From positions 62,001-126,000 of the forward strand of contig JAXHLP010000014.1 of the NCBI GenBank assembly GCA_034522155.1: a DNA stretch of 64,000 bases. The letters are read 5' to 3'. The DNA is from Salinilacustrithrix sp034522155. GTDB lineage: Bacteria; Actinomycetota; Acidimicrobiia; Acidimicrobiales; Salinilacustritrichaceae. Under the pieces are notes generated by a model. The model was given only the letters and a program-made list of their open reading frames with translations, had not been told where the DNA came from and did no database searches. A program made the position numbers and the translations under genes. Positions 15,632-23,400 of the stretch are shown piece after piece (within the stretch, counting starts at the first letter, position 1; each line of letters opens with the position of its first letter).

Positions 15632-16734
15632 CGGCGCTCGACGACGAGGTGCACCGGGCGGTTCTGGCCGACGGCGGCCGTCCGGATGCGAACGCCATCG
15701 GCACCATCGTGCGCGACCGGGCACCACTGGTCGACGACGCAACGGTGGCCGCGGTGTCCCGGCGGGTCCAGGCCCGGATGCAGGGACTCGGTCTTCTCGA
15801 CGAGGTCCTGGCCGAGGACGGAGTCACCGACGTGATGGTCAACGGCGCCGGGGTCGTATGGATCGAGACCGAGGGCGAACTCCACGAGACCGCTGTCCGC
15901 CTCGAAGTCGACGACGTGCACCGCCTCGTCGAACGGATCGTCAGCCCGCTCGGTCTGCGCGCCGACCGGCGCAGCCCGCTGGTCGACGCGCGGCTCCCGG
16001 ACGGCTCACGTGTCCACGTCGCCATGCCCCCACTGGCGGTCGACGGCCCCTACGTGACGGTCCGACGCTTCGCGGCGCGCACGTTGCCCCTGACCGCCTT
16101 CACCGGCGACGACGTCGCCAGCCGACTGGCCGACGCGGTGCGACGACGGCGATCGATCGTGATCTCGGGCGGCACCGGCGCCGGCAAGACGACCCTGCTC
16201 AACGCGCTCTGCAGCCACCTGGGCGACGGCGAACGCGTCGTGACCGTCGAGGACGCCGCCGAACTGGCACTCCCGGGCCGCCACGTCGTCCGCCTCGAGA
16301 GCCGACCGGCCACCGCCGACGGGCTTGCGGCCGTGACCATCCGCGAGCTGGTCCGCAACGCGCTGCGCATGCGTCCCGACCGGCTCGTGGTCGGCGAGGT
16401 CCGGGGCCCCGAGGCACTCGACATGGTGCAGGCCATGAACACCGGCCATGCCGGATCGCTGTCCACCTGCCACGCCAACGGCACCCGCGAGGCCCTCCGG
16501 CGATTGGAGACCATGGTGCTGACCGCCGGCGTCGACCTGCCCATCCGCGCCGTGCGCGATCAGCTGACCACGGCCATCGATCTCCTCGTCCACGTGAGCC
16601 GCGGCGACGGCGGCGCCCGCGAGATCACCGGCATCGACGCGCTCGTCGGCGACCACGACGACCACGACGGACCGCCGCGCACCCGCCCGCTGGTCCGCGA
16701 CCGACAGCTCGTCGACGGGGACGGTTGGTCGTGA
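15628..16734 (+). CDS. Tad/Flp pilus secretion ATPase (CpaF/TadA)
   Basis: It has 368 residues and is the motor that drives Flp pilin export at the inner face of the membrane. Walker A GGTGAGKTT is followed by VVTVEDAAELAL (Walker B/Asp box), RPDRLVVGEVRGPEA and the His box TGHAGSLSTCHAN. LLDEVLAEDGVTDVMVNG is the N-terminal CpaF domain. Length is within the family range. It overlaps both neighbours by four bases. Confidence 0.93.
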   Translation: MTALDDEVHRAVLADGGRPDANAIGTIVRDRAPLVDDATVAAVSRRVQARMQGLGLLDEVLAEDGVTDVMVNGAGVVWIETEGELHETAVRLEVDDVHRLVERIVSPLGLRADRRSPLVDARLPDGSRVHVAMPPLAVDGPYVTVRRFAARTLPLTAFTGDDVASRLADAVRRRRSIVISGGTGAGKTTLLNALCSHLGDGERVVTVEDAAELALPGRHVVRLESRPATADGLAAVTIRELVRNALRMRPDRLVVGEVRGPEALDMVQAMNTGHAGSLSTCHANGTREALRRLETMVLTAGVDLPIRAVRDQLTTAIDLLVHVSRGDGGAREITGIDALVGDHDDHDGPPRTRPLVRDRQLVDGDGWS

Positions 16735-17588
16735 CGATCGCCGTCCTCGGATCGTTCAGTGTCGTGGCCGTGGCGGCGGGGTGGACGCTCGCCCAGCGCT
16801 GGGTGGGCCGGATGCGGGCCAGCGCCCGCATCGGGCTCGAGCCGCATGGGCAGGCACGGGCACCGGCACCGATCGTGCGGTGGCTGGCCGACGCCGGAAT
16901 CGAAGGCGATCCCGGCGTCTTGTTCCGTGGCTGGATCATGGCGCTGGCCGCCGGCTGCGTGGTGGCGGCGCTCGTCCCGGCGGGCGCGTTCGTGCTCGGG
17001 ATCGTCGCGCTCGGGCCGGCGGTCGGGCTCGTGGCCGGACGCGGACGCGCCGACCGGCGCCGCGCGGCCCAGCTCCCGTCTGCGCTGGACGCCATGGCGG
17101 CCTCGGTCCGCGGCGGCAGCGCGCTACGCGTCGCGCTCCACGACGCCGCCACCGTGGGCCCGCCCCTTGGTCCCGAGCTCAGCGAGCTGGCCCGCCGCGC
17201 CGACGCGGGGATGGGCCTCGCCGAGGTCGTCGGGGCGTGGACCGACGAGCTGGATCACGGCGCAGCGCGGCTCGCCGGCGCGTCGATCGTGGTCGCGGCG
17301 ACACTGGGGGGCCCGGGCGCCGACGCGCTCGAGAGTGCTGCCACCAGCCTCCGCGAGCAGGCCGACGTCGAACGTGAGGCGGCCGCGCTGGCGGTGCAGG
17401 CCCGGCTGTCCGCCGCCGTGCTCACCGCGGCGCCGGTCGTGTTCGCGCTGCTGCTCACCTCGGTCGATCCCACGGCGGCACGGTTCCTGCTCACGACACC
17501 CGTGGGGTGGATCTGCGTCGCGGGCGGATGCGCCCTCGACGCCGCAGGTGCGGCCTGGATGGCGCGGATCGTGCGGGGTGCACGATGA
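16731..17588 (+). CDS. Tad pilus inner-membrane protein TadB
   Basis: This is 285 residues of the type II secretion F-domain family. It has an N-terminal helix, a pair of helices around residues 65-105, the cytoplasmic F domain (LPSALDAMAASVRGGSALRVAL, LGGPGADALESAATSLREQ) and two C-terminal helices. It forms the platform with TadC on which the CpaF ATPase acts. The GTG overlaps the cpaF stop (GTGA). Confidence 0.88.
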   Translation: MTIAVLGSFSVVAVAAGWTLAQRWVGRMRASARIGLEPHGQARAPAPIVRWLADAGIEGDPGVLFRGWIMALAAGCVVAALVPAGAFVLGIVALGPAVGLVAGRGRADRRRAAQLPSALDAMAASVRGGSALRVALHDAATVGPPLGPELSELARRADAGMGLAEVVGAWTDELDHGAARLAGASIVVAATLGGPGADALESAATSLREQADVEREAAALAVQARLSAAVLTAAPVVFALLLTSVDPTAARFLLTTPVGWICVAGGCALDAAGAAWMARIVRGAR

Positions 17589-18628
17589 GTGCCGCGCTCG
17601 CCGCGGCGGCTGCGACGCTGGCGGTCGTCCTCGGTTCCGCTCCCGCGATCGGCACCGCCCGGCTGCTTGCCCACCGCCCGCCCGATCGACGACCCCGTGC
17701 ACCGCTGGCGACCGTCGGACGGCGGGTCCGGGCGTTGGGACGGCGCCCACCCGACCCGGTGGCCGACCGGCGCGTCGGCATCGCGGTCGTGGTCGTCACC
17801 GCCATGGTCGTGGTCGACGCGATCCTGCCCCTCCTCGTGCTGGGCGCGCTGGTCCTTGCGGGCCGGTGGCGCCGTCAGCGGCGGGCTCGGACCTCCGACG
17901 CCGACGCCGTCGCCGACGACCTCCCCGAGCTCGTCGACCTGCTCACGCTCGCCACCGGCGCCGGACACACCGTGGCCACCGCGCTGCCGGTGATCGCCGC
18001 GTGGGCGCCACCCACGACTCGACCCGGCCTCACGGCCGCCTGCCACGCGCTCGACCACGGCGCCACCCCGCTCGAAGCGGTCCGCACCCTCCACGAGCGG
18101 TGGGGCAATCCCGCGAGGTCTCTGCACCGTGCCCTCACCGACCACCTCCGGCACGGCACACCGCTGCGACCCGTGCTCGTCCAGGTCGGTGCCGAGACAC
18201 GGGCCATCCGACGCCGCGCCGCCGAGACCCGGGCCCGCCGCCTCCCGGTACTGCTCCTGTTCCCGCTCGTGTTCTGCACCCTTCCCGCCTTCGGGCTCCT
18301 CACGGTGGCGCCCATCGTCGCCGGCACCCTCCGCTCCCTCGACGGGGAACGCCTCGAGACCACGGTCTCCACCTCCTCCCACCGATCGGAGAACCCATCA
18401 TGTCCACCGCACTCCTCGCCGCCCAGGTCGCGGTCCTGTCCTTCGTCCACCGCGCCGTCGACAGCACCGCCTCCACCTGGGAACGACGCCGCCGGGACGG
18501 CGGCCAGTCCACCGCCGAGTACGCCCTCGTCCTGCTCGGCGCCGCCACCGTGGCCATCGTGTTCATGGCCTGGGCCGGCAAATCGAGCCGGATCGAGAAG
18601 CTCTTCAACACCGTTCTCGACTCGGTGA
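17585..18628 (+). CDS. Tad pilus inner-membrane protein TadC, frame running through the pilin gene
   Basis: The first 265 residues are a normal TadC: membrane helices near residues 60-85, the F domain DDLPELVDLLTLATGAGHT, and the final helices LLLFPLVFCTLPAFGLLTV. Family members usually stop soon after. Here the frame stays open to 18628, and its last 75 or so residues (Pro/Ser-rich) are the out-of-frame reading of the pilin gene. Either the overlap is real or a stop was lost by a mutation or an indel. TadB and TadC are coupled by ATGA. Confidence 0.75.
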   Translation: MSAALAAAAATLAVVLGSAPAIGTARLLAHRPPDRRPRAPLATVGRRVRALGRRPPDPVADRRVGIAVVVVTAMVVVDAILPLLVLGALVLAGRWRRQRRARTSDADAVADDLPELVDLLTLATGAGHTVATALPVIAAWAPPTTRPGLTAACHALDHGATPLEAVRTLHERWGNPARSLHRALTDHLRHGTPLRPVLVQVGAETRAIRRRAAETRARRLPVLLLFPLVFCTLPAFGLLTVAPIVAGTLRSLDGERLETTVSTSSHRSENPSCPPHSSPPRSRSCPSSTAPSTAPPPPGNDAAGTAASPPPSTPSSCSAPPPWPSCSWPGPANRAGSRSSSTPFSTR

Positions 18629-18645
18629 TCGGCCGGGTCGTGTGA
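18400..18645 (+). CDS. Flp-type pilin (DUF4244-like)
   Basis: This is 81 residues, with GGQSTAEYALVLLGAATVAIV carrying the class III prepilin cleavage site G-QSTAEY and Glu at +5. One transmembrane/assembly helix follows, then a short basic tail. It is the major pilin candidate of the locus. It begins inside the TadC frame and its stop overlaps the TadE start (GTGTGA). No prepilin peptidase gene is in the window. Confidence 0.85.
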   Translation: MSTALLAAQVAVLSFVHRAVDSTASTWERRRRDGGQSTAEYALVLLGAATVAIVFMAWAGKSSRIEKLFNTVLDSVIGRVV

Positions 18646-19058
18646 CGGCGCCGCCCGTCACCGGGCGGCGTCCGCCGACCGGGCCTGGTCGCGGGACGCG
18701 CGGCCAGGCCACGGTCGAGCTCGCGCTCGGCCTCCCCATCGTGCTCGTCGGCGTGCTGCTCGTCCTGCAACTCGCTCTCGTCGGCCGCGACCAGCTCCTG
18801 GTGTCCCACGCCACCCGGGAGGCAGCACGCGCCGCCGCGGTCGACGACCGGGCCGGCGCAGCCCGCGCCGCGGCCGTCGGCTCGAACGGCGCGCTCGACC
18901 CGGAACGCCTCCAGGTCGATGCCGACCGGCGCGGCGACCACGTCGTGGTCACCGTCCGCTACCGCGCACCCACGAACCTGCCGCTGGTGGGCGCGCTCGT
19001 CCCCGACCCGACCCTGCACAGCCGGATCACCATGTTGATCGAACGCTCCCGGTCCTGA
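18642..19058 (+). CDS. TadE-like pseudopilin
   Basis: It has 138 residues. The N-terminal RGQATVELALGLPIVLVGVL is the TadE motif (G, then Glu at +5 of the helix), followed by ATREAARAAAV. TadE-like proteins are minor pilins of Flp pili, processed by the same peptidase. The GTG start overlaps the pilin stop. It is the last gene of the Tad operon; no TadF/TadG partner follows. Confidence 0.88.
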   Translation: MTAPPVTGRRPPTGPGRGTRGQATVELALGLPIVLVGVLLVLQLALVGRDQLLVSHATREAARAAAVDDRAGAARAAAVGSNGALDPERLQVDADRRGDHVVVTVRYRAPTNLPLVGALVPDPTLHSRITMLIERSRS

Positions 19059-19120
19059 CTCGCGGCCGGGGCACCGGCCCGACCAGCCCGTACCACCACG
19101 CTCGGTAGGCTCGTGCCGCC

Positions 19121-19909
19121 ATGGTGGAGATCGCCGCAATCGTCCTGAATCTGGTCATCGGCGGACTCGGTGTCGCGCTGACGGTCAAGATCCAGCGCTC
19201 CCAGCGTCCCGTCCCGGGTGCGGCGCCTGCACCGACCACGGCGACCGAGTCCACCGCGGCAATCGCCCGCGAGCCCGAGAACCTGATCGAGCGCCTCGTC
19301 GTCTGGCTCACGCGCAAGAAGACGGCACGAGTCGCGCTGTCCGTGCTGTCGGTGCTGTTGTTGCTCGGCGCCGCCGGCGTGATCGGGTGGCCCTTCTACA
19401 CCAACCTGTACCAGGACCGTCTCCAGGGCCAGCTCGACCGCCAGCTGGCGTCACCCGAACTGCACGACGCCTACGTGAACCGCGACATCGGGGTCGGCGA
19501 CAGCCTCACCCGCATCCAGATCCCCCGCATCGACGTCGATACCGTCGTGGTGGAAGGCACGACGATGAGCGCGTTGCGTGCGGGGGCAGGGCACTACCCC
19601 GACACGCCGCTGCCCTGTGAGGTGGGCAACGTGGCCATCGCCGGCCACCGCACCACCTATGGGCGGCCGTTCCACGACCTCGACCTGCTCGAGCCCGGCG
19701 ACCGGATCATCCTCGAGACCCCGGTGGGCCAGTGCACCTACGAGCTGGACGACGACCCGTTCATCGTGCGTCCCGACCAGACCGAGGTGGTCGACAACAC
19801 CCCAGACGAGGCCCGCCTCACCCTCACCACCTGCCACCCCAAGGGGTCGGCCGAACGACGCCTGATCTCCACCGCCACCATGGTCAGCGCAGAGACCTTC
19901 GACGCCTGA
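19121..19909 (+). CDS. Class E sortase
   Basis: It has 262 residues. There is a first hydrophobic segment at residues 5-22 and a second at 71-92, then an extracytoplasmic sortase domain. Catalytic residues are His176 (IAGHRTTYG), Cys238 (LTTCHPKGS) and an Arg in AERRL (246/247). Class E sortases of high-GC actinobacteria attach LAxTG-type proteins to the wall or assemble pili. It lies 62 bases after the Tad operon. TAGGCT nine bases before the ATG suggests its own promoter with a very short leader. Confidence 0.88.
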   Translation: MVEIAAIVLNLVIGGLGVALTVKIQRSQRPVPGAAPAPTTATESTAAIAREPENLIERLVVWLTRKKTARVALSVLSVLLLLGAAGVIGWPFYTNLYQDRLQGQLDRQLASPELHDAYVNRDIGVGDSLTRIQIPRIDVDTVVVEGTTMSALRAGAGHYPDTPLPCEVGNVAIAGHRTTYGRPFHDLDLLEPGDRIILETPVGQCTYELDDDPFIVRPDQTEVVDNTPDEARLTLTTCHPKGSAERRLISTATMVSAETFDA

Positions 19910-20039
19910 ACGCCGACGTCTCGCACTCCGGTGGGGCATGGCAGCCGTCGCGCTCGCGGCGCTGGTTCTCGGAAGGGGCGAGGTTCGGCGCGTTCGCGCG
20001 GCCCAGATGGTCGAACGCGCCGATCGGCGCGGTGCTCGG

Positions 20040-20093
20040 CCGGGGTTCGAGGTCAGGCCGGGGTTCGAGGTCAGGCCGGGGTTCGGGGTCAGG
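20040..20093. repeat. Three tandem 18-bp repeats downstream of the helicase gene
   Basis: The unit CCGGGGTTCGAGGTCAGG occurs three times without gaps; the third has one change. The third copy contains the helicase stop codon. The stretch 19910-20088 between sortase and helicase holds these repeats and no convincing gene. Confidence 0.85.
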
Positions 20094-22449
20094 CGGTGGA
20101 GCGGATGCCGGCAATGCCCACGCCGGTGAGGGCGGCGAGGAACCGGAGCGCCCCCTCCTTGTCGAGAGGCTCATTGCCATTGCCGCACTTGGGTGACTGC
20201 ACGCACGACGGGCAGCCGGTGCGGCAGCCGCACGCGGCGATCACCTCGGTGGTGACCCGCCAGTGGCGCTCGGCGGCCTCGAAGCCGAGCTCGGCGATGC
20301 CGGCCCCGCCCGGGTAACCGTCGTAGATGATGATCGTCGGCGCGCCGGTGTCGACGTGGCGGGCGGTCGACAGCCCGCCCACGTCCCATCGATCGCAGAT
20401 GGCGAACAGCGGCAGCACCCCGATGGCGGCGTGCTCGGCCGCGTGCAGCACGCCGGGCCAGCGGTCGGGGATCAGCCCGACCCCAGCCAGGACGTCTTCG
20501 GGGACCACGCGCCACACGCCCCGGGTGACCAGCGTCGACGCGGGCAGCGCCAGCCCGGCGCGCTCGACGAGCTCGCCGGTGAGCGCGTCCTTGCGCACGA
20601 AACCGGTGACCCGGGTCGTGACCTCGACCGGGCCGACCGCGAGCCGCACCGGCCCGGTGTCGTCGACGCGATCCTCACCGAGGATCCGCAGGTCCATCCG
20701 GGTGGTGGCCGAGGTGTAGGTCGCACCGTCGTCGGGCTCGACGGTGGCCCGACCGGCGTCGAGGTCGAGCTCGGTGACCCGGTAGTGGCGACCGGCATGG
20801 AGGTACACGGCCCCTTCGTGGACGACTTCGCCGGCCCGGCTGGTGTCGACCGTGCCCACCGGCGAGCCGTCGGGTCGGACGATCTTGACCTGGCCGGGCG
20901 AACCCGAGCGCAGCCCGACGCCGTCGACGGGCCAGCCGTTGCCGACCCAGACCGCCACGGGCGAGGTGCGCGCCAGGCGCTGGCGACGACCGCGGCCGCC
21001 GGAGGTGCCGTCGCCCGGTGGGCGGACCAGGAGCTCGTCGTTGTGCACCAACCGTCGGACCGAGTCGTCGAGCAGTCCGGGCCAGAAGCGCTCGTCGTCG
21101 TGGGTGAGCGGCAGCTCGAACGCGGCACATCGCAGGTGCGGGTCGGCGACGAACGGGTTGGACACGTTGACCACGGCCGGCTCGGGCGGCCGGGCGAACA
21201 GCTCGACGGGATGGTTCGCGGCCCACTGGTCGAGCTGGTCGGCACCGCACACCAGGACCGCCATCGAGTCCTCGAGGCGGCGGCCGGCCCGGCCGACCCG
21301 TTGCCACATCGAGGCGACCGTGCCGGGGAAGCCGTCGAGCACGCAGGCATCGACACCGTCGAAGTCGACGCCGAGCTCGAGCGCCGAGGTGGCCAGCACC
21401 GCGTCGAGCTCGCCGGCCACCAACGCCTGCTCGATCTCGTGGCGCTCCTCGGCCAGGTACCCGCCCCGGTAGGCCGCCACCCGGTTCCGGCGATCGGCGG
21501 GCACCTGGCGGCGGGCCCGCTCGGCAACGATCTCGGTGGTCCGCCGGCTGGGACAGAACCCGAGCGTGCGATGGTCGTCGCGGACCAGGTCGGCCACCAG
21601 CCCCGCCGCCTCGGAGTGCGCGGAGGCCCGCACGCCCTCGTCGGCGTCGAGCAGGGGCGGATTCCAGACCGCCAGTGTGCGCGGCCCGGTGGGCGAACCG
21701 TCGTCGGTCACCGCGGTGACGTCGACGCCGGTGATCTCGGTGGCGAGCTCGGCCGGCGCACCCACGGTGGCAGACGTGCAGATGAACGTGGGCTCGGCGC
21801 CGTAGTGGGCGGCGAGGCGACGGAGCCGGCGGATCACGTGGGCGACGTGGCTGCCGAAGATCCCACGGAACAGGTGGAGCTCGTCGATGACGACGTAGCG
21901 CAGGCGGGCGAGCACACGCATCCACGCCGCGTGGTTGGGGAGGATCCCGCAGTGGAGCATCTCGGGGTTGGTGAGCAGGACCGTGGCGTTGCGGCGGGCG
22001 TCGACCCGTTCGTCGCGACCGGCATCACCGTCGTAGGCGGCCGGCACCACGCCGGGGAGCCCGAGGTCCCAGAACGAGCGGAGCTGATCGTGGGCCAGCG
22101 CCTTGGTCGGGTAGATGCACAGCGCCGTCCCGGGCCCGCCCGGGTCGACGGCGGCCTCGCCGATGGCGGCCTGGTAGATCAGCGACTTGCCCGACGCCGT
22201 CGTCGTGGCCACGGCGACCGAGCGGCCCCGCCGAACGAGGTCGAGCGCTTCGGCCTGATGCGTGTAGAGCGCGTCGACCCCGAGCCGGGCGTCGACGACG
22301 CCGGGCAGGGGGACCTCGAGGTCGGCGTACCGTGCGGCGACGGCGGGGAACTGCTCGACGTGGATCAGCCGGCGGGAGTCGGCGACGTCGGCCTCGTCCC
22401 GTTCGGCGAGGCGCGAGGCACGCCGACGGACGAGAGCCTCGAGGTCCAC
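20089..22449 (-). CDS. DEAD/DEAH-box DNA helicase with C-terminal zinc-cysteine motif (MrfA/YprA type)
   Basis: It has 786 residues. Motif I is TTTASGKSL, motif II is DELH in VVIDELHLFRG, motif III is TSATVG, and the second RecA domain ends in GFPGTVASMWQRVGRAGR. The C-terminal DUF1998 region has the four-Cys cluster CGCRTGCPSCVQSPKCGNG. This is the B. subtilis MrfA (YprA)/Hrq1 architecture, a 3'-5' helicase linked to mitomycin C and crosslink repair. The frame stays open far upstream, antisense to nhaA; GTG 22449, with TACGCT eight bases upstream, is chosen. Confidence 0.88.
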   Translation of the reverse strand: MDLEALVRRRASRLAERDEADVADSRRLIHVEQFPAVAARYADLEVPLPGVVDARLGVDALYTHQAEALDLVRRGRSVAVATTTASGKSLIYQAAIGEAAVDPGGPGTALCIYPTKALAHDQLRSFWDLGLPGVVPAAYDGDAGRDERVDARRNATVLLTNPEMLHCGILPNHAAWMRVLARLRYVVIDELHLFRGIFGSHVAHVIRRLRRLAAHYGAEPTFICTSATVGAPAELATEITGVDVTAVTDDGSPTGPRTLAVWNPPLLDADEGVRASAHSEAAGLVADLVRDDHRTLGFCPSRRTTEIVAERARRQVPADRRNRVAAYRGGYLAEERHEIEQALVAGELDAVLATSALELGVDFDGVDACVLDGFPGTVASMWQRVGRAGRRLEDSMAVLVCGADQLDQWAANHPVELFARPPEPAVVNVSNPFVADPHLRCAAFELPLTHDDERFWPGLLDDSVRRLVHNDELLVRPPGDGTSGGRGRRQRLARTSPVAVWVGNGWPVDGVGLRSGSPGQVKIVRPDGSPVGTVDTSRAGEVVHEGAVYLHAGRHYRVTELDLDAGRATVEPDDGATYTSATTRMDLRILGEDRVDDTGPVRLAVGPVEVTTRVTGFVRKDALTGELVERAGLALPASTLVTRGVWRVVPEDVLAGVGLIPDRWPGVLHAAEHAAIGVLPLFAICDRWDVGGLSTARHVDTGAPTIIIYDGYPGGAGIAELGFEAAERHWRVTTEVIAACGCRTGCPSCVQSPKCGNGNEPLDKEGALRFLAALTGVGIAGIRSTA

Positions 22450-22585
22450 GGACAGCCAGCGTAGGGCGTGACCCGCCCCGGACGACAGGGGTGTAGTTCC
22501 ACCACTGTGATACCCGGCCTCGCCCCGGTGGATTCCGGGAGATAAGGGAGGCCAGCGGGGTCGGGTTGTACGCTGGACCGCTGGC

Positions 22586-22948
22586 ATGGAACTGGAGATC
22601 CCCGACGCTGCCGCGGCCGATGAGACCGACGGCTGGACCGTGCTCACCGCCAGCGGTGAGATCGACGTCGCGGCCGCGCCCACGTTGCGCGAGCAGCTCG
22701 CGGGGACCATCGACGGGGGTGCTACCCGCCTGGTGGTCGACCTCGAGAACGTCGATTTCATCGATTCGACCGGGCTCGGTGTCCTGGTCGGCGCCCTCCG
22801 GCGTGCCCGCAGCGCCGACGGCGATCTCCGACTCGTGTGCACCAACACGCGGCTGCTGAGGATCTTCGAGGTCACCGGCCTCGACGAGGTGTTCGCCATC
22901 GCCGACTCGGTCGACGACGCGGTCGCCATGGCCACAGACGGGAGCTGA
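22586..22948 (+). CDS. Anti-sigma factor antagonist (STAS domain, RsbV-like)
   Basis: This is 120 residues of a single STAS domain. The regulatory phosphoserine is Ser61 in VDFIDSTGLGVL. In RsbV systems the unphosphorylated form binds the RsbW kinase and frees the sigma factor. The kinase gene follows eight bases later. No cognate SigB/SigF gene is adjacent; the sigma-factor gene at 12.8 kb is one candidate partner. Confidence 0.88.
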   Translation: MELEIPDAAAADETDGWTVLTASGEIDVAAAPTLREQLAGTIDGGATRLVVDLENVDFIDSTGLGVLVGALRRARSADGDLRLVCTNTRLLRIFEVTGLDEVFAIADSVDDAVAMATDGS

Positions 22949-22956
22949 CCCGGGTC

Positions 22957-23388
22957 ATGGCCGAGATCCAGCTCGAGATCCCGCCTCGTCTCGACTACCT
23001 GGCGGTGGTCCGGCTCATCGTCGCGACCGCGGCCTCGCTCGATCCGCCCCTGCCCGAATCCCGTCTCGACGATCTGCGCCTGGCCGTGACGGAGGCGTGC
23101 AGCAACGCCATCAAAGCGCACCGCCCCGAAGCCGACGAGCCGATCGTCGTCTCCTGCCACCTCGACCAGGACCGCTTCAAGGTCGACATCCGCGATCGAG
23201 GCCCCGGCTTCGACCCCGATGCGCTGGCCGAGCTCCCCGATACCAACCATCCCGACCGGCTGCAGCACGAGTCCGGCCTGGGCATCCCCCTCATCCGTGT
23301 GCTGACCGACGACGTGTCCTTCGAGCCCGCGCCCGACGGCACGATCGTCTCGCTCACCCTCAAGCGCCCACCGGCGCCACCCGTCTGA
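22957..23388 (+). CDS. Anti-sigma factor serine kinase (RsbW-like)
   Basis: This is 143 residues of a GHKL ATPase. The N box is AVTEACSNAIKAH, the G1 box DRGPGFDPD and the G2 box ESGLGIPLIRVL. Proteins of this type bind a sigma factor or phosphorylate the STAS antagonist. It forms a two-gene unit with the RsbV-like gene and lies 12 bases before nhaA, so the three may be cotranscribed. An osmotic or alkaline stress role is inferred from the antiporter only. Confidence 0.87.
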   Translation: MAEIQLEIPPRLDYLAVVRLIVATAASLDPPLPESRLDDLRLAVTEACSNAIKAHRPEADEPIVVSCHLDQDRFKVDIRDRGPGFDPDALAELPDTNHPDRLQHESGLGIPLIRVLTDDVSFEPAPDGTIVSLTLKRPPAPPV

Positions 23389-23400
23389 GGTCATCGCACG

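Noticed and set aside
20263..22464. Very long plus-strand open frame of over 700 codons
   Set aside because: It is antisense to the helicase gene, whose motifs are clear; the Gly/Arg/Asp-rich translation is a GC-bias shadow.
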